Assembly: GCF_000829455.1 (NCBI RefSeq)
Contig: NZ_JXAK01000005.1
Coordinates: 1 to 64,000 of the forward strand
DNA: 64,000 bases
Direction: 5' to 3'
Origin: Gordoniibacillus kamchatkensis
GTDB taxonomy: Bacteria > Bacillota > Bacilli > Paenibacillales > NBRC-103111
A program made the position numbers and the translations under genes. Shown here one piece after another: positions 8,128 through 18,671 of this stretch (position 1 is the stretch's first letter; the number at the start of each line of letters is the position of its first letter). A model generated the notes under the pieces. The model saw only the letters and a list, made by a program, of their open reading frames with translations. It ran no database searches and was not told where the DNA came from.

Positions 8128-8268
8128 GGCATAATCGGGCTGCTTCCGGCGCATATTACCGTTCAGGTAGCCGGGTCGTTTACTTTCTCTTTGCTGATAA
8201 TATCCTTCACAACGTCTTCAATGGTTATGTTCCCCAGCGCCTTCTTAACGATTTAGGAGGACGATACA

Positions 8269-8910
8269 ATGAAAATCGGCATTATCGGTGCAAGCGGCAA
8301 GTCGGGAAGTCTTATTCTCAAAGAAGCTGTCGAAAGAGGACATGAAGTGACGGCCATTGTAAGAGACGCATCTAAGGTTCAACATAAGCAAGTTGCCGTC
8401 TTGGAGAACAATATTTTTGATTTGAAAGCGGAAGATCTCAAGAAGTTCGATGTTGTCGTAAATGCCTTCAACGCCGCTCCCGGGCAAGAACATCAGCATG
8501 TAGAGGCCGGCAAAGTGTTGATTGAAGCGCTCAAGGGCGCTCCGCAGACAAGATTGGTGGTCGTAGGCGGAGCGGGAAGTTTATTTGCGGACGAAGCGCA
8601 AACCGTGCGCGTTCTGGAAACCCCGAATTTTCCCGCGGCGTATTATCCGACAGCTTCCAACATGGCGAAAAACCTCGAAGAGCTGCAAAGCACGAGCGGA
8701 ATTCAATGGACTTATATTAGCCCGGCGGCATTTTTCAACCCGGAAGGCAAGCGAACGGGCTCTTACCAACAAGGCAAAGACCGGCTGCTCGTCAATGCAA
8801 AGGGCGAAAGCTACATCAGCTATGCCGATTATGCGATCGCCGTTTTGGACGAAATTGAACATCCGCAGCATCGAAACGAACGTTTTACCGTTGTTGCCGA
8901 AGCGGAATAA
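8269..8910 (+). CDS. NAD(P)-binding oxidoreductase, NmrA/YwnB-like
   Basis: The 213-residue Rossmann protein opens with the dinucleotide-binding motif MKIGIIGASGKSGS and has no separate catalytic domain. This is the pattern of the atypical short-chain dehydrogenase group that includes B. subtilis YwnB and eukaryotic biliverdin reductase B. The substrate is unknown. AGGAGG lies 9 bases before ATG 8269. It is divergent from the ParM-like module and shows no functional link to it. Confidence 0.85.
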   Translation: MKIGIIGASGKSGSLILKEAVERGHEVTAIVRDASKVQHKQVAVLENNIFDLKAEDLKKFDVVVNAFNAAPGQEHQHVEAGKVLIEALKGAPQTRLVVVGGAGSLFADEAQTVRVLETPNFPAAYYPTASNMAKNLEELQSTSGIQWTYISPAAFFNPEGKRTGSYQQGKDRLLVNAKGESYISYADYAIAVLDEIEHPQHRNERFTVVAEAE

Positions 8911-9117
8911 GCGGATGAATCGGGGCACCTGGACAGGTGCCTTTAATTCGAATGCAGCGCTTGGTATCGGATAACAAACCCTGGCATATGGATGGATCAC
9001 TGCCATAATCTCACTCACGCCGCATTAGGCATGACCCTGCACCTCATGTACGAAGGCGTCACCTCTCCGTTTTCGATCGGGAGCGCAACGAGAAACCATC
9101 CGGAATAATAATAGTCG

Positions 9118-9172
9118 AGGGGCCGTCCCCAAAGCCATGAGAACGGCTGAGGGGCAGCCCCTTTTTACACGC
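9118..9172 (+). terminator. Intrinsic terminator
   Basis: AGGGGC(C)GTCCCC pairs with GGGGCAGCCCCT and is followed by TTTTT. The 200 bases between 8910 and this hairpin hold no convincing gene. Confidence 0.6.
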
Positions 9173-9202
9173 TCGGTACTGCTATTTTCGCCGCACGGAT
9201 CT

Positions 9203-10968
9203 TCAAGTTCCGGTTCTTGCCGCGGGTGTAGCCGCCCGCTCCCCTTTTTGCAGCTGATACATTTTGTAGTATCTGCCTCCCAGCGCCATAAGCTCGTCGT
9301 GATTGCCCCGCTCGACAATCTCGCCGCGGTGCAGCACGAGAATTTGATCGGCATCGCGAATCGTCGACAGCCTGTGCGCGATCACGAAGGTGGTGCGGCC
9401 TTCGCTGACGACTTTGAGCGCTCTTTGGATGATCCCCTCGGTCTCGCTGTCGATGCTGGCCGTAGCTTCGTCCAGAATCAGAATCGAAGGATCGAACGCA
9501 AGCGCCCGGGCAAAAGAAATGAGCTGCCTTTGCCCGGACGATAGCGTGCTCCCCCGCTCCACCACCGGCTCGTCGTAGCCGCCGGGCAGCTGCTCGATGA
9601 ACGGCGCAGCGCCCACGTCCTTGAGCGCCTGTTTCACCTGGTCGAGAGAGATGTCCTTGTTGTACAGGCTCACGTTGAATTTAATATCTCCGGCGAACAG
9701 AAACGGATCTTGCAGCACAATCCCCATATGTTTGCGCAGCGCTTGCTTGGACATTTCCGAGATGTCGCGCCCGTCGATCGTAATTTTACCCTCGTTCGTC
9801 TCGTAGAAGCCGAGCAGCAAGTTCATGATCGAGCTTTTGCCCGAACCCGTATGGCCGACCAGCGCCACTGTCTCCCCCTTGCGCTCTTCGAACGAAATCC
9901 CCTTCAGCACCGGCTCCCCGTCTTTGTACGCAAAGGTGACGTTGTCGAATTTCACAAAACCTTCCGGACGGCCACCCGATCGGCCTTCTCTACCTCCGTG
10001 CCTTCCAAATCCATAATGGCGAACACCTTCTCCGCGGAAACAAACGCCCGCTGCGCGTTCGTCAGCTGGTCGAAAATCCCGATAATCGGCTGGAAAATGC
10101 GCCCCAAATAATCGATGAAGGCGTAAAACACGCCGAACGATATCGCCGTCTGCAGCGATTCCCGGCCAAAATACCAGACGACAAAAGCGGTAACCAGGCT
10201 GCCTATCGTTCCTACGATATTGCGGGAAGACAGGGAGAACACCCGGAACTGTTTGATTTGATTCGCATACCGGTCCTCGTTCAGCTGCTCGAATTCCGCC
10301 AGCGTCACTTTCTCGCGGCGAAACGCTTGAATAATCGGCATGACCGTGATCGATTCGTTCATCATGGCGTTCATATCGCTAAGCCGGGCGCGCATAATGC
10401 TGATGAACACCTTGGAGTATTTCAAATGGATTCGCATAATGAGAGCGAACAGCGGCGGCAGCAGCAAACAGAACAGCGCAAGCCGCACATCCAAAATAAA
10501 CAAGGCGACGAAAATGCCCGTCAGCTGCACCAGGCTTACGACGAACGTGGCCATGAAGCTCATGAACAAATCGCGCACGGCTTCCGTGTCGTTCGCTATT
10601 CTCGATACGACTTGTCCGATCGGGGTGTTGTCAAAATACCGCAGCGGGATGCGCTGGATGTGCCGCATCAAATCCATCCGCATATTTTTAATAATTTGCA
10701 GCGCCGTCGATTGCAGGATGTACGATTGGGTGAAGTTTGCGACACTTGCAGTCAGAAGAAGACCCATATACAAGGCAAGCAGCCCGAACACCGGCGCTAA
10801 TTCCGGCGCCCCCGCGGACAGGTGCTTGTCGATAATCGTTTTGGTTATGTACGGCCCGGCCAGCTCTGCGCCGACCGCACAGAACAGGATAAGCAGCGCG
10901 CCGATAATTCGGAACTTATAGGCGAGAGCATACGCGAGCAGTCTTCTCGCCGTGGATTGCTTTGGCAT
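9203..10968 (-). CDS. Heterodimeric ABC exporter, catalytic half (YheH/BmrD-like; frameshifted near 9972)
   Basis: The N-terminal part (10968-9952) is a six-helix exporter membrane domain. The C-terminal part (9955-9203, other frame) is the ATPase with Walker A GHTGSGKS, signature LSSGQRQ and Walker B ILILDEATAS with the catalytic Glu. Restoring one G at about 9972 joins them through DRVGRPEGFVKFDNVTF into a protein of about 588 residues. Such exporters pump lipophilic compounds or drugs out of the cell. It lies directly downstream of its partner (10997-12739). It is shorter than B. subtilis YheH (known to be about 670 residues). Confidence 0.88.
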
Positions 10969-10996
10969 CGTTATGGCCTCCTCATCGTTTGCACCG

Positions 10997-12739
10997 CTAG
11001 TCCTCCAGGCTCGCTTCCATTTGTTGGCGCTCCCACTGTTCCTTGTACCAGCCGCCGAACAGCATCAGCTCGTCGTGCGTGCCCTCCTCGACGATCCGTC
11101 CCTCGTCCAGCACAAGAATCCAGTTCGCATGGCTGACCGCAGACAGACGGTGCGTCGCAATCAGCGTCGTTCTGCCGTCCCGTTCCTTCCGGATATTATG
11201 GAGGATGCGGCTTTCCGTGCGCGCATCGACCGCCGAGAGCGCATCGTCGAGCAGCAAAATTTCCGAATCGACGAGCAGCGCCCGGGCGATCGCCAGCCGC
11301 TGCTTCTGGCCGCCCGACAGCATGACGCCGTTCTCGCCGACGATCGTATTCAGTCCTTCGGGCATGAGGGCCACGTCCTGGGTGAACGAGGCCATCTCCA
11401 CCGCTCTGGCGATTTCCCCGGGCGTCGCGTCCGGCTTACCGAGCGCGATATTGTCGCGAATCGACTTGGATAGCAGCAAGTGCTCCTGCGGCACGTAAGC
11501 GACCCAACGCTTCATCCTGTCCAAGGCGATATGTTCGACCGGTACGTCCGACAGGAAGAGCTTCTCCCGATCGACCGGATATTGGCGCAGCAGCTGTTTC
11601 AATAACGTGCTCTTCCCGCTGCCCGTCTTTCCGACGATGCCCAGCGTCTGCCCCCGCTCCAAGCGGAACGAAACGCCCAGGAGACTGGGATAATTGGCTG
11701 TCGGATACGTGAAAGTCAGCTTCTTCATCTCGATGCTTGCCGGCACTTCGAGCGCAACCGGCTTTTCCGCATCGTGCAAGTCCGCCTGCTGCATGAGCGC
11801 GGTTTCCAGCCGGTCGGCCGAGGCGCTTCCGCGCTGCAGCACATTGATGAATTCGCCGAACGAAATCATCGGCCAGATCAGCATGCCCAGATAAATATTA
11901 AACGAAATAAGCTGCCCGAGCGTGATCTGATCGTGAAACACGAGATAAGAGCCGTAGCCGATGCCGATGGAATAGCTCACCCCGACGATGAGCGAAATGA
12001 GCGGCTGAAACAGCGCGTTCAGAATGGAGACGCGTTTGTTTTTATTCATCACGTCCGACGTGACGCTGTCGAAAGCGTCAAGATCGTGATTTTCCTGCAC
12101 GTAGGAACGAATGACGCGGATACCGGATATCGATTCCAGCGCATGGTCGTTCATTTTGCCGAAGGAGGCTTGGGCTTCCAGAAAGCGGCTTCTTACTTTT
12201 TTGCCGAGCTTGCCTATGACCAGCGCCAGGAACGGCAGCGGCACAAGCGCCGCCAGCATGAGCTTGAAGCTGATCAAGGAGATCATCGTCACGATGACGA
12301 CGGACGCCCCCACCAGCGTGTTCACCAGCGTCATAACGCCGTAACCGGACGTCTGCCCGATCGCCAGCACGTCATTGGTCGCAAGCGCCATCAATTGGCC
12401 CGTGCTGTTGCGCTGAAAGAAAGACGGCGTCATCCGCGTCAAATGCGCCATCAGCCGCCCCCGCAGCACTTTCTCGATGAGCGCCGCGTTCCCGAACAGC
12501 GTCGTAATCCAGACGTAGACCATGACATAAAGAAGCAAGGAAAGACCTACGAGCAAAACGACCGTTTGGCTTAAGCCGGAAGCGGTCAAATCCCCACTGC
12601 GGATATGGTCGATCGTATTTCCTATCATTTTGGGCGGTATCGTCGTAAGCAGGCTGACCGCCGCCATCAAACCGATAGCGAGCGCATAACTGCCCCATCT
12701 CCATTGAAAAAACCACCGCAGCCGGGTCACAAACGACAT
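10997..12739 (-). CDS. Heterodimeric ABC exporter, degenerate-site half (YheI/BmrC-like)
   Basis: The 580-residue protein has an N-terminal six-helix domain and a C-terminal ATPase with Walker A GKTGSGKS and signature LSGGQKQ. Its Walker B is ILLLDDALSA, with Asp in place of the catalytic Glu. That replacement marks the degenerate-site half of BmrCD/LmrCD-type heterodimeric multidrug exporters and matches the intact Glu in the partner gene. ATG 12739 is chosen because AAGGTGGGG lies just upstream. The BmrC-then-BmrD gene order is as in B. subtilis. In B. subtilis a leader controls this pair; no such leader was recognised here. Confidence 0.9.
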   Translation of the reverse strand: MSFVTRLRWFFQWRWGSYALAIGLMAAVSLLTTIPPKMIGNTIDHIRSGDLTASGLSQTVVLLVGLSLLLYVMVYVWITTLFGNAALIEKVLRGRLMAHLTRMTPSFFQRNSTGQLMALATNDVLAIGQTSGYGVMTLVNTLVGASVVIVTMISLISFKLMLAALVPLPFLALVIGKLGKKVRSRFLEAQASFGKMNDHALESISGIRVIRSYVQENHDLDAFDSVTSDVMNKNKRVSILNALFQPLISLIVGVSYSIGIGYGSYLVFHDQITLGQLISFNIYLGMLIWPMISFGEFINVLQRGSASADRLETALMQQADLHDAEKPVALEVPASIEMKKLTFTYPTANYPSLLGVSFRLERGQTLGIVGKTGSGKSTLLKQLLRQYPVDREKLFLSDVPVEHIALDRMKRWVAYVPQEHLLLSKSIRDNIALGKPDATPGEIARAVEMASFTQDVALMPEGLNTIVGENGVMLSGGQKQRLAIARALLVDSEILLLDDALSAVDARTESRILHNIRKERDGRTTLIATHRLSAVSHANWILVLDEGRIVEEGTHDELMLFGGWYKEQWERQQMEASLED

Positions 12740-12906
12740 TGCCGCCCCACCTTTTTCCATATTCAAATGCGCGTAGAATCATTTTACAGTTTTTTCCGAA
12801 CCGCGTCTATGCGAACAGCCATCCCGAAGGATGGCTGCATCTTTCCCATATTCGTGAGATTTTACCGCTTCGCCTGCATTCTTGTATGGTCAATGCCCGA
12901 TTCACC

Positions 12907-13590
12907 TCAAGCATTGCCGGTCAGCCTTTCCCTTGAATCGGTTTCATGGCCTTCCAGCCGTTTTAAAAACGTGTTTCTCCAGTTCACCGACAGCTCTTGC
13001 ACTTCCAGTATCTTTCGAATCCCGATCAAATTCTCTTTCTCGTGATGCATGATCCGGTTGGCGTACTCAACCGTTATGGCTTCGGGATGCGGAGCGAGCC
13101 GGATCAAGCCGTCCGATGCGCTTACGTTCCCTTGCTGCAGCACGCGAAAATAAAAGCCGGTATAGCCCGTATCCTGCACGATCAGAGGCATGTCGGGACG
13201 ACCGTACACGGCGGATAATTTGAAGCAGGGCTGCCGCGGTTGGCTGACCTGAACGATCGCTTCGCCAAGCAGGAACGTATCGCCGATGCAAACGTCCGTT
13301 TCGAGCAATCCTCGAACGGTTAAATTTTCCCCGAATGCGCCGTAAGGCAAGGCTTGCCCCAGTTCCTGCTCCCAGAACGGATAATGCTCGTAAGGATAGA
13401 CGCAGACGGCCTTCTCTCGCCCGCCGTGGTGGACAAGGTCCGCCTGCCCGTCTCCGTCGAAATTCACCCACGATAAAAATAAAGGTTCCTTGACGGGATG
13501 CTTGAATAACCCGGTCGAGATATCCTTGCTTTGATACGGAATCGTCTTCGGCATGCCCACATTGATTGAAAGAATTTCGGCACCGTTCAT
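12907..13590 (-). CDS. MOSC domain protein (YiiM/YflK-like)
   Basis: The 227-residue protein matches the YiiM-type MOSC plus 3-alpha domain layout. Key stretches are HHGGREKAVCVYPYEHYPFW, GAFGENLTVRG and SQPRQPCFKLS; the last holds the conserved Cys thought to bind sulfur or molybdenum cofactor. Relatives reduce N-hydroxylated bases using molybdenum cofactor. GGAGGATAG precedes ATG 13590. It is divergent from the LysR gene at 13738, which may regulate it. Confidence 0.88.
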   Translation of the reverse strand: MNGAEILSINVGMPKTIPYQSKDISTGLFKHPVKEPLFLSWVNFDGDGQADLVHHGGREKAVCVYPYEHYPFWEQELGQALPYGAFGENLTVRGLLETDVCIGDTFLLGEAIVQVSQPRQPCFKLSAVYGRPDMPLIVQDTGYTGFYFRVLQQGNVSASDGLIRLAPHPEAITVEYANRIMHHEKENLIGIRKILEVQELSVNWRNTFLKRLEGHETDSRERLTGNA

Positions 13591-13737
13591 AGCGAGCTAT
13601 CCTCCCTGCTGTTTAATCCTACTATAATCCAACGAGTCTTTCATTCTCTTTTTGCGTCTCGAAAATAGATTGGAACTTTTATATGTTTTTCTTATAATGA
13701 TTGCCATAACCTATCGATGCTCGGTGGAGGAACAACC

Positions 13738-14634
13738 ATGGAATTGAAGCAGCTGGAATATTTTATGGCCGTATGCCGGGAATTGCATTTTACCCGCGCC
13801 GCCGAGAAGCTGGGTATCGCCCAGCCTTCGCTCAGTCAGCAAATCCGTTTGCTCGAACACGAAATCGGCGTGCCGCTGTTCGATCGCATCGGCAAGAAGA
13901 CCGTCATTACCGAGGCCGGCAGGACGCTGCTGCATCACAGCTATAACGTGTTTCATGAGCTGTCCCAGGCGCGCGCCGCGATCAACGAATTGCAGGGCCT
14001 GAAGCGAGGCACGCTGAAAATCGGCGCGCTGCTCACGGTCGTCAACTATTTGCTCCCGCCTACCGTGATCGCGTTTCACCGCAGTTATCCGAACGTCGAG
14101 CTGTCCGTCCTCGGCTTGCGGACCGGGGACATTTATGACGGGCTATTGCAGAACGAGCTCGATCTCGGAATCGTCTATTTGCCGATGGAGCATGAAGATC
14201 TGGAGACGATCCCGCTGTACAAGGAAAACTTGGCGCTTGCGGCTCCCTTGGATCATCCTCTTGCCAAGGAGCCTTTTGTCACGCTCGATGTATTGAAGGA
14301 GACTCCCTCCGTTTTGCTGCCCGGGACGTACTTTTTGCGGCAGCTCGTTAACGAGCAGTGCGGCACGCTCGGCTTTACCCCCCAACCGGTCATGGAAATG
14401 ACGACGATGGAATCCATCATCAACATGGTTGGAAAAGGCGTCGGCGTCACGCTTTTGCCGAGAGCGTATCTCAATTACATCGAGGATAAGCGGATTCGCA
14501 CGGTTTCGCTTCAAAATCCGATGCTCACGACGCAAATCGGGCTCGTTTACCGCAAAAACAAATATTTGTGCGCCGCAAGCCGGGTTTTCATGGAACAGTT
14601 GATTGCGACGGTCAAAAAGCAAAACGGCGATTAA
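13738..14634 (+). CDS. LysR-family transcriptional regulator
   Basis: The 298-residue protein has an N-terminal winged helix (LEYFMAVCRELHFTRAAEKLGIAQPSLSQQI) and a periplasmic-binding-fold effector domain. It resembles the CynR/CysL group. ATG 13738 follows GGTGGAGG. It is divergent from the MOSC gene, with 147 bases between them where a LysR box would be expected; no clear site was picked out by eye. The ligand is unknown. Confidence 0.9.
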   Translation: MELKQLEYFMAVCRELHFTRAAEKLGIAQPSLSQQIRLLEHEIGVPLFDRIGKKTVITEAGRTLLHHSYNVFHELSQARAAINELQGLKRGTLKIGALLTVVNYLLPPTVIAFHRSYPNVELSVLGLRTGDIYDGLLQNELDLGIVYLPMEHEDLETIPLYKENLALAAPLDHPLAKEPFVTLDVLKETPSVLLPGTYFLRQLVNEQCGTLGFTPQPVMEMTTMESIINMVGKGVGVTLLPRAYLNYIEDKRIRTVSLQNPMLTTQIGLVYRKNKYLCAASRVFMEQLIATVKKQNGD

Positions 14635-14739
14635 AAAGGACGATACCCCCAGGTGAGTGCGCCTCTCCCGGGAGCTTGCGGTGCTGTACGGCGAGCAGCC
14701 GGACCACAAGCCCGACACGTGCCGCCGCTAAGCCGAGAG

Positions 14740-15936
14740 TTACGCTCGGTTCGAGCTTGCCAGGACACTGGACAACAGATCGACGGCTTCGTCGATTTCT
14801 TCGTTCGTCACATACAAGTTCGGCATAAACCGGATCACGTGAGTGCCTCCCGGCAGCACAAGCAGGCCGCGCCGGTGCAGTTCCGTCACGATCGGGGCGA
14901 CCGGTTCGCTGCAGGCGATGCCGATCAGCAGCCCGATTCCCCGTACGGATTGAACGATGGAATACGGAAGCAATCGCTCGGACAGCTTTTGCATCGCATA
15001 CGCCCCCGCTTGTTCGGCGCGTTCAGGGAGACGTTCTTCCGTCAGCGTCTCCAGCGTCGCCACCCCGGCCGCGGCAGCAAGGGGAGCGCCTCCGAATGTG
15101 GACGCGTGGCTTCCCGTGGAGAACGCGTCCCTCAGCTTGTTTTTGCCCAGCATGGCACCGATCGGGAAGCCGCTGGCCAGTCCTTTGGCAAGCGTCACGA
15201 TATCCGGCTCGATGCCAAAATGCTCGTAAGCAAACAGTTTCCCCGTTCGCCCCAGTCCGGTCTGCACTTCATCGACGATAAGCAGCAGTCCGTGCTCTTG
15301 ACACAGCGCGGACAAACGAGTCACGAATTCCGGGTCCGCGAGATTCACGCCCCCTTCGCCCTGCACGAGCTCGAGCATAACGGCCGCCGTACGGTCGGTG
15401 ATGTTGTCCTTCACGGATCGAATGTCGTTGTAGGCTGCGTAGGCAAACCCTTGCGGCAGCGGATAATAGCCATCCTTCACTTTATCCTGGCCCGTCGCAG
15501 TCAATGTCGCGAGCGTACGACCGTGGAACGACTTCTCGAAAGTGATGATTTCGTACCTGCTGTTGCCGAGCACGCGCTGGTGGTACCTTCTGGCGCACTT
15601 GATCGCCGCTTCGTTCGCTTCCGCCCCGCTGTTGCAGAAGAAGACGAGATCCGCGCAGCTATTCGCTACAAGCAGCTTCGCCAGCTTCTCCTGATTCGGA
15701 ATGCGAAACAGATTGGACACGTGCCATAGCTGGTCAAGCTGTTCCTGTATGCGGCGCTTGACCTTCGCCGGCACATGTCCCAGATTGCATACCGCAAGTC
15801 CGGACATGAAGTCCAGGTACAATTTCCCCTGATCGTCCCACAGCCGGCTCCCTTCTCCGCGGACAAGCGTTATAGGATGTTTCGCATATGTCGGGAACAG
15901 AGCGCTCTTCTCTGCCAAGCTCTCGCCATTTCCCAT
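14740..15936 (-). CDS. argD: Class III aminotransferase, acetylornithine aminotransferase-like
   Basis: The 398-residue PLP enzyme shows FFCNSGAEANEAAIKCAR, the LIVDEVQTGLGRTG motif and the PLP lysine in VTLAKGLASGFPIG. These fit ArgD, which converts N-acetylglutamate semialdehyde to N-acetylornithine. The start at ATG 15936 follows AAAGGAG. An upstream ATG at 16020 overlaps the glyA stop (ATGA) and would add 28 residues. It lies directly after glyA on the same strand, away from other arginine genes, so a different omega-aminotransferase substrate remains possible. Confidence 0.82.
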   Translation of the reverse strand: MGNGESLAEKSALFPTYAKHPITLVRGEGSRLWDDQGKLYLDFMSGLAVCNLGHVPAKVKRRIQEQLDQLWHVSNLFRIPNQEKLAKLLVANSCADLVFFCNSGAEANEAAIKCARRYHQRVLGNSRYEIITFEKSFHGRTLATLTATGQDKVKDGYYPLPQGFAYAAYNDIRSVKDNITDRTAAVMLELVQGEGGVNLADPEFVTRLSALCQEHGLLLIVDEVQTGLGRTGKLFAYEHFGIEPDIVTLAKGLASGFPIGAMLGKNKLRDAFSTGSHASTFGGAPLAAAAGVATLETLTEERLPERAEQAGAYAMQKLSERLLPYSIVQSVRGIGLLIGIACSEPVAPIVTELHRRGLLVLPGGTHVIRFMPNLYVTNEEIDEAVDLLSSVLASSNRA

Positions 15937-16016
15937 CGAATTCGCTCCTTTACTTATTGATGGAAGCTCGCAAGCAGCTTGCGGATATCGGAAAGCTGCC
16001 TGTTGTTCTATGCGGT

Positions 16017-17255
16017 TCATGGTTGATAGAGAGGAAAACGGGATGTAAGCTCGCTTACCTTGCCGCGCAGCTGCTCCTGAACGGCATAACGATGCGGATG
16101 TTTTAAAGCGTGCGCCACGATGCCGGCAATCGCCTTCATTTCGTCCGGCCCCATGCCCCTAGTCGTAACCGCCGGGGTTCCGAGACGAATTCCGCTCGTC
16201 ACGAGCGGACTGGCCGTGTCGAAAGGAATCGCGTTTTTGTTGACGGTAATCCCGATGTCATCCAGCAGCTGCTGCGCTTCGTTTCCGGTCAGCCCGATAT
16301 TGCGCAGATCGACGAGCACAAGATGGTTGTCCGTCCCCCCTGTGACGAGATTCAGTCCTTCCGCCAGCAGCGCTTCCGCCAACGCTTGCGCATTGCCCAG
16401 CACGGATTCCATGTACGTATTGAACTCGGGCAGGGCTGCTTCGTGAAACGCAACAGCTTTTGCCGCTATGATGTGCATGAGAGGACCGCCCTGAGTGCTC
16501 GGGAAAACCGCCTTGTCGATCGCCTGCGCCCACGGCTTCCGGCATAAAATGACGCCGCCCCTCGGCCCGCGAAGCGTTTTATGGGTCGTCGCCGTAACGA
16601 AATGGGCGTGCGGCACCGGGCTCGGATGCAGTCCTGCCGCTACGATGCCGGCAATATGGGCCATGTCTACCAGAAACAGGGCGCCCGCTTCTTCGGCGAT
16701 TTGGGCGAACGGCTCGAAATCGATCGTGCGCGGATAAGCGCTGGCGCCTGCTACCAGGATGCGGGGCTTGTGCTTCAGCGCCAGCTTGCGCACTTCGTCG
16801 AAATCGATCCGGTACGTCTGCTCGTTCACCCCATACGGAATGAAGTTATAGAGCTGGCCGGAAGAATTGACCGGACTGCCATGCGTGAGATGACCGCCAT
16901 GGGAAAGATTCATGCCCAGAATCGCGTCCCCGCGTTGCGCTGCGGCGAAGTATACGGCCATATTGGCTTGGGCTCCCGAATGGGGCTGGACGTTGGCATG
17001 CTCCGCGCCGAACAGCTGCTTGACCCTTTTCCTGGCCAGTTCTTCCGCGATGTCCACGTACTCGCAGCCGCCGTAATACCGTTTTCCCGGATAGCCTTCC
17101 GCATACTTGTTGGTCAGCACCGTGCCCATCGCCTCGAGCACCGCTCCGCTCACAAAATTTTCGGAAGCGATCAGTTCGATCTTGCCGCGTTGACGTTCAA
17201 GCTCTTGGCTGATGGCCCGGGCTATGGCCGGATCTTGTTCGAGCAAATGCCGCAT
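16017..17255 (-). CDS. glyA: Serine hydroxymethyltransferase
   Basis: The 412-residue PLP enzyme interconverts serine and glycine with tetrahydrofolate. The PLP lysine lies in [14 protein letters not shown], and [11 protein letters not shown] and [15 protein letters not shown] are canonical. The length is normal. CTAAGGAGGAAACC precedes ATG 17255, and its TAA is the stop of a decayed upstream reading frame. It appears to form an operon with the aminotransferase gene. Pairing of glyA with an aminotransferase may mean this is a specialised second copy. Confidence 0.95.
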   Translation of the reverse strand: MRHLLEQDPAIARAISQELERQRGKIELIASENFVSGAVLEAMGTVLTNKYAEGYPGKRYYGGCEYVDIAEELARKRVKQLFGAEHANVQPHSGAQANMAVYFAAAQRGDAILGMNLSHGGHLTHGSPVNSSGQLYNFIPYGVNEQTYRIDFDEVRKLALKHKPRILVAGASAYPRTIDFEPFAQIAEEAGALFLVDMAHIAGIVAAGLHPSPVPHAHFVTATTHKTLRGPRGGVILCRKPWAQAIDKAVFPSTQGGPLMHIIAAKAVAFHEAALPEFNTYMESVLGNAQALAEALLAEGLNLVTGGTDNHLVLVDLRNIGLTGNEAQQLLDDIGITVNKNAIPFDTASPLVTSGIRLGTPAVTTRGMGPDEMKAIAGIVAHALKHPHRYAVQEQLRGKVSELTSRFPLYQP

Positions 17256-17267
17256 ACGGTTTCCTCC

Positions 17268-17551
17268 TTAGCTTATCGCTTGCGCTTCGGCAGCGACCTT
17301 GACGTTTTTCAACGATAAACCCTCCGGCCCTTTTACCGGCAATCCTACTTCGAGGTGTTCGAGAATGTAGTCGATGTGCCGATTCCTTGAACAGGATAAA
17401 TTCCGTATTGCCATAAAACGCAGCCCTTGGCGTTAACGTAAGCTGCGGAATGTCGGGAAATGCGATGATGGTTCGTGATCACTCTCGTTTCCTCTTCGGT
17501 TGCCGGATGGCTGTTCAAGCTTCGGGTTAAGTATAAAGGGAGAGAAATCAT
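17268..17551 (-). pseudogene. Decayed unrecognised gene upstream of glyA
   Basis: Protein-like sequence runs through three frames with at least two breaks: LNSHPATEEETRVI, then FPDIPQLTLTPRAAFYGNTE, then IDYILEHLEVGLPVKGPEG near the end. Its final TAA overlaps the glyA ribosome site, so it once headed the glyA operon. I do not recognise the family. Breaks may be mutations or sequencing errors. Confidence 0.4.
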
Positions 17552-17630
17552 TGCTCAATACAATAATTCATATCATAACAATAGACATCACCTATGATTT
17601 GGTTACGGGAATTCAGCCGATCTGCCGGAA

Positions 17631-18247
17631 TCAACTGAATGGGTCGGAGGGAGTATGCTCGGGGCATTCTTTCAGAGAGGCTTCGTCGGACAAATAGCTT
17701 TGTATCATTTCGCAAAAATGGGGAGCCGCGTCCTCCCGAACGTTCGGCGAAAATGAACGCAGCCCGGGCAAGGTTCCGAAATGACGAGATTTCCGCGTTG
17801 ATGCATGGCGGAAACGATAACTCCAAGTCCAAGCTCGAAGCTTGCCAAAACGCTATCGGGAATGGATTGAAGCGCGTCCTCCAGCGTATGTCCCCAGTCC
17901 TCAAGCTTTAAGGCTGCTTCTCTGCCCTTTGCGGTTAGATCAAGCAAGGTCACGCGCCGGTCCCCGGACATTTTCTTTTTGGTCATCAAGCCTTTTTGCA
18001 CCAGACCGTTGACGATCTTCACCGCCGTTACATGCGTCGCTCCGATCGACTTCGCGAAGTTGCCGATGGAAGCCACGTCGTTCCGGGTATTGAACGCGAA
18101 CAGCAGCGCTTGAATTTGGACCGGGGACAAGCCTTGGGCATCGCTTTCCGTCTGCGTCAATTTTTTAATGGCCTGCGACATACGGAACAAGGCCATACTG
18201 ACTCGAGCTGCGCGATTGCCCGTGCGCTCCTGCGGATCGAATATCAT
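17631..18247 (-). CDS. MarR-family regulator with C-terminal Cys-rich tail (frameshifted near 17746)
   Basis: The MarR winged helix spans about residues 20-140 (ATHVTAVKIVNGLVQKGLMTKK, then DRRVTLLDLTAKG). After CPGCVHFR the frame breaks. Adding one C to the CC run near 17746 gives PNVREDAAPHFCEMIQSY and ends at 17631, restoring the CxxC...C tail typical of this MarR subgroup, which may bind metal or sense redox state. A TTGTACACACAA site lies upstream. It follows the thioredoxin-like gene on the same strand but is separated from it by a terminator. Confidence 0.82.
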
Positions 18248-18284
18248 ATGCTCTCGTACCTTCCATGCCGGGTTTTATCCCCTA

Positions 18285-18296
18285 TTGTACACACAA
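18285..18296. promoter_or_regulatory. Candidate MarR operator (site 1)
   Basis: TTGTACACACAA lies upstream of the MarR gene ending at 17631. It differs by one base from the site at 19746-19757. Confidence 0.5.
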
Positions 18297-18320
18297 ACGC
18301 CGCCGGAAAAAAGCATACGA

Positions 18321-18350
18321 AAAACAAAAAGGTGCCGCTGCGAGGCACCT
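18321..18350 (-). terminator. Terminator of the thioredoxin-like gene
   Basis: On the minus strand AGGTGCC pairs with GGCACCT, followed by TTTTTGTTTTT. Confidence 0.75.
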
Positions 18351-18361
18351 CGAGTCAGTCA

Positions 18362-18601
18362 TTAACCGTTTTTAACGTCTTCCAGACTTGCGCCAAAATT
18401 GATGTGGTAGACGTTGCCGCCGACCACCAACGCCGGAACGGATTTTACGCCCGCTTGTTCCGCTTCCGCAATGCGGCTGCGGTCGGAGCCGAGGTGAACG
18501 ACTTCCGTGTCGACTTTCGCCTTATCCAGGTACTCCAGTACTGCTTGCTCCGCATCGACACAAACGGGGCAACCCGCATGATAAAAAACCGCCTTCGCCA
18601 T
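18362..18601 (-). CDS. Small thioredoxin/glutaredoxin-like protein
   Basis: The 79-residue protein is a minimal thioredoxin fold with active-site CPVC at residues 11-14, a cis-Pro region (KSVPALVVGG) and no signal peptide. It is probably a cytoplasmic thiol-disulfide protein. AGGAGAGG precedes ATG 18601. It has its own terminator. The partner is unknown. Confidence 0.85.
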   Translation of the reverse strand: MAKAVFYHAGCPVCVDAEQAVLEYLDKAKVDTEVVHLGSDRSRIAEAEQAGVKSVPALVVGGNVYHINFGASLEDVKNG

Positions 18602-18671
18602 TTGAATCCTCTCCTGTTCTTTTAATATGTAGCATTGCTACGTATTTATCTTAGGATGGCGGCTCCGGAAG

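Noticed and set aside
14636-14736. Small plus-strand frame after the LysR gene (GTG near 14657, VRLSRELAVLYGEQ)
   Set aside because: Protein-like but only about 25 codons with no family; not enough support to call a gene.
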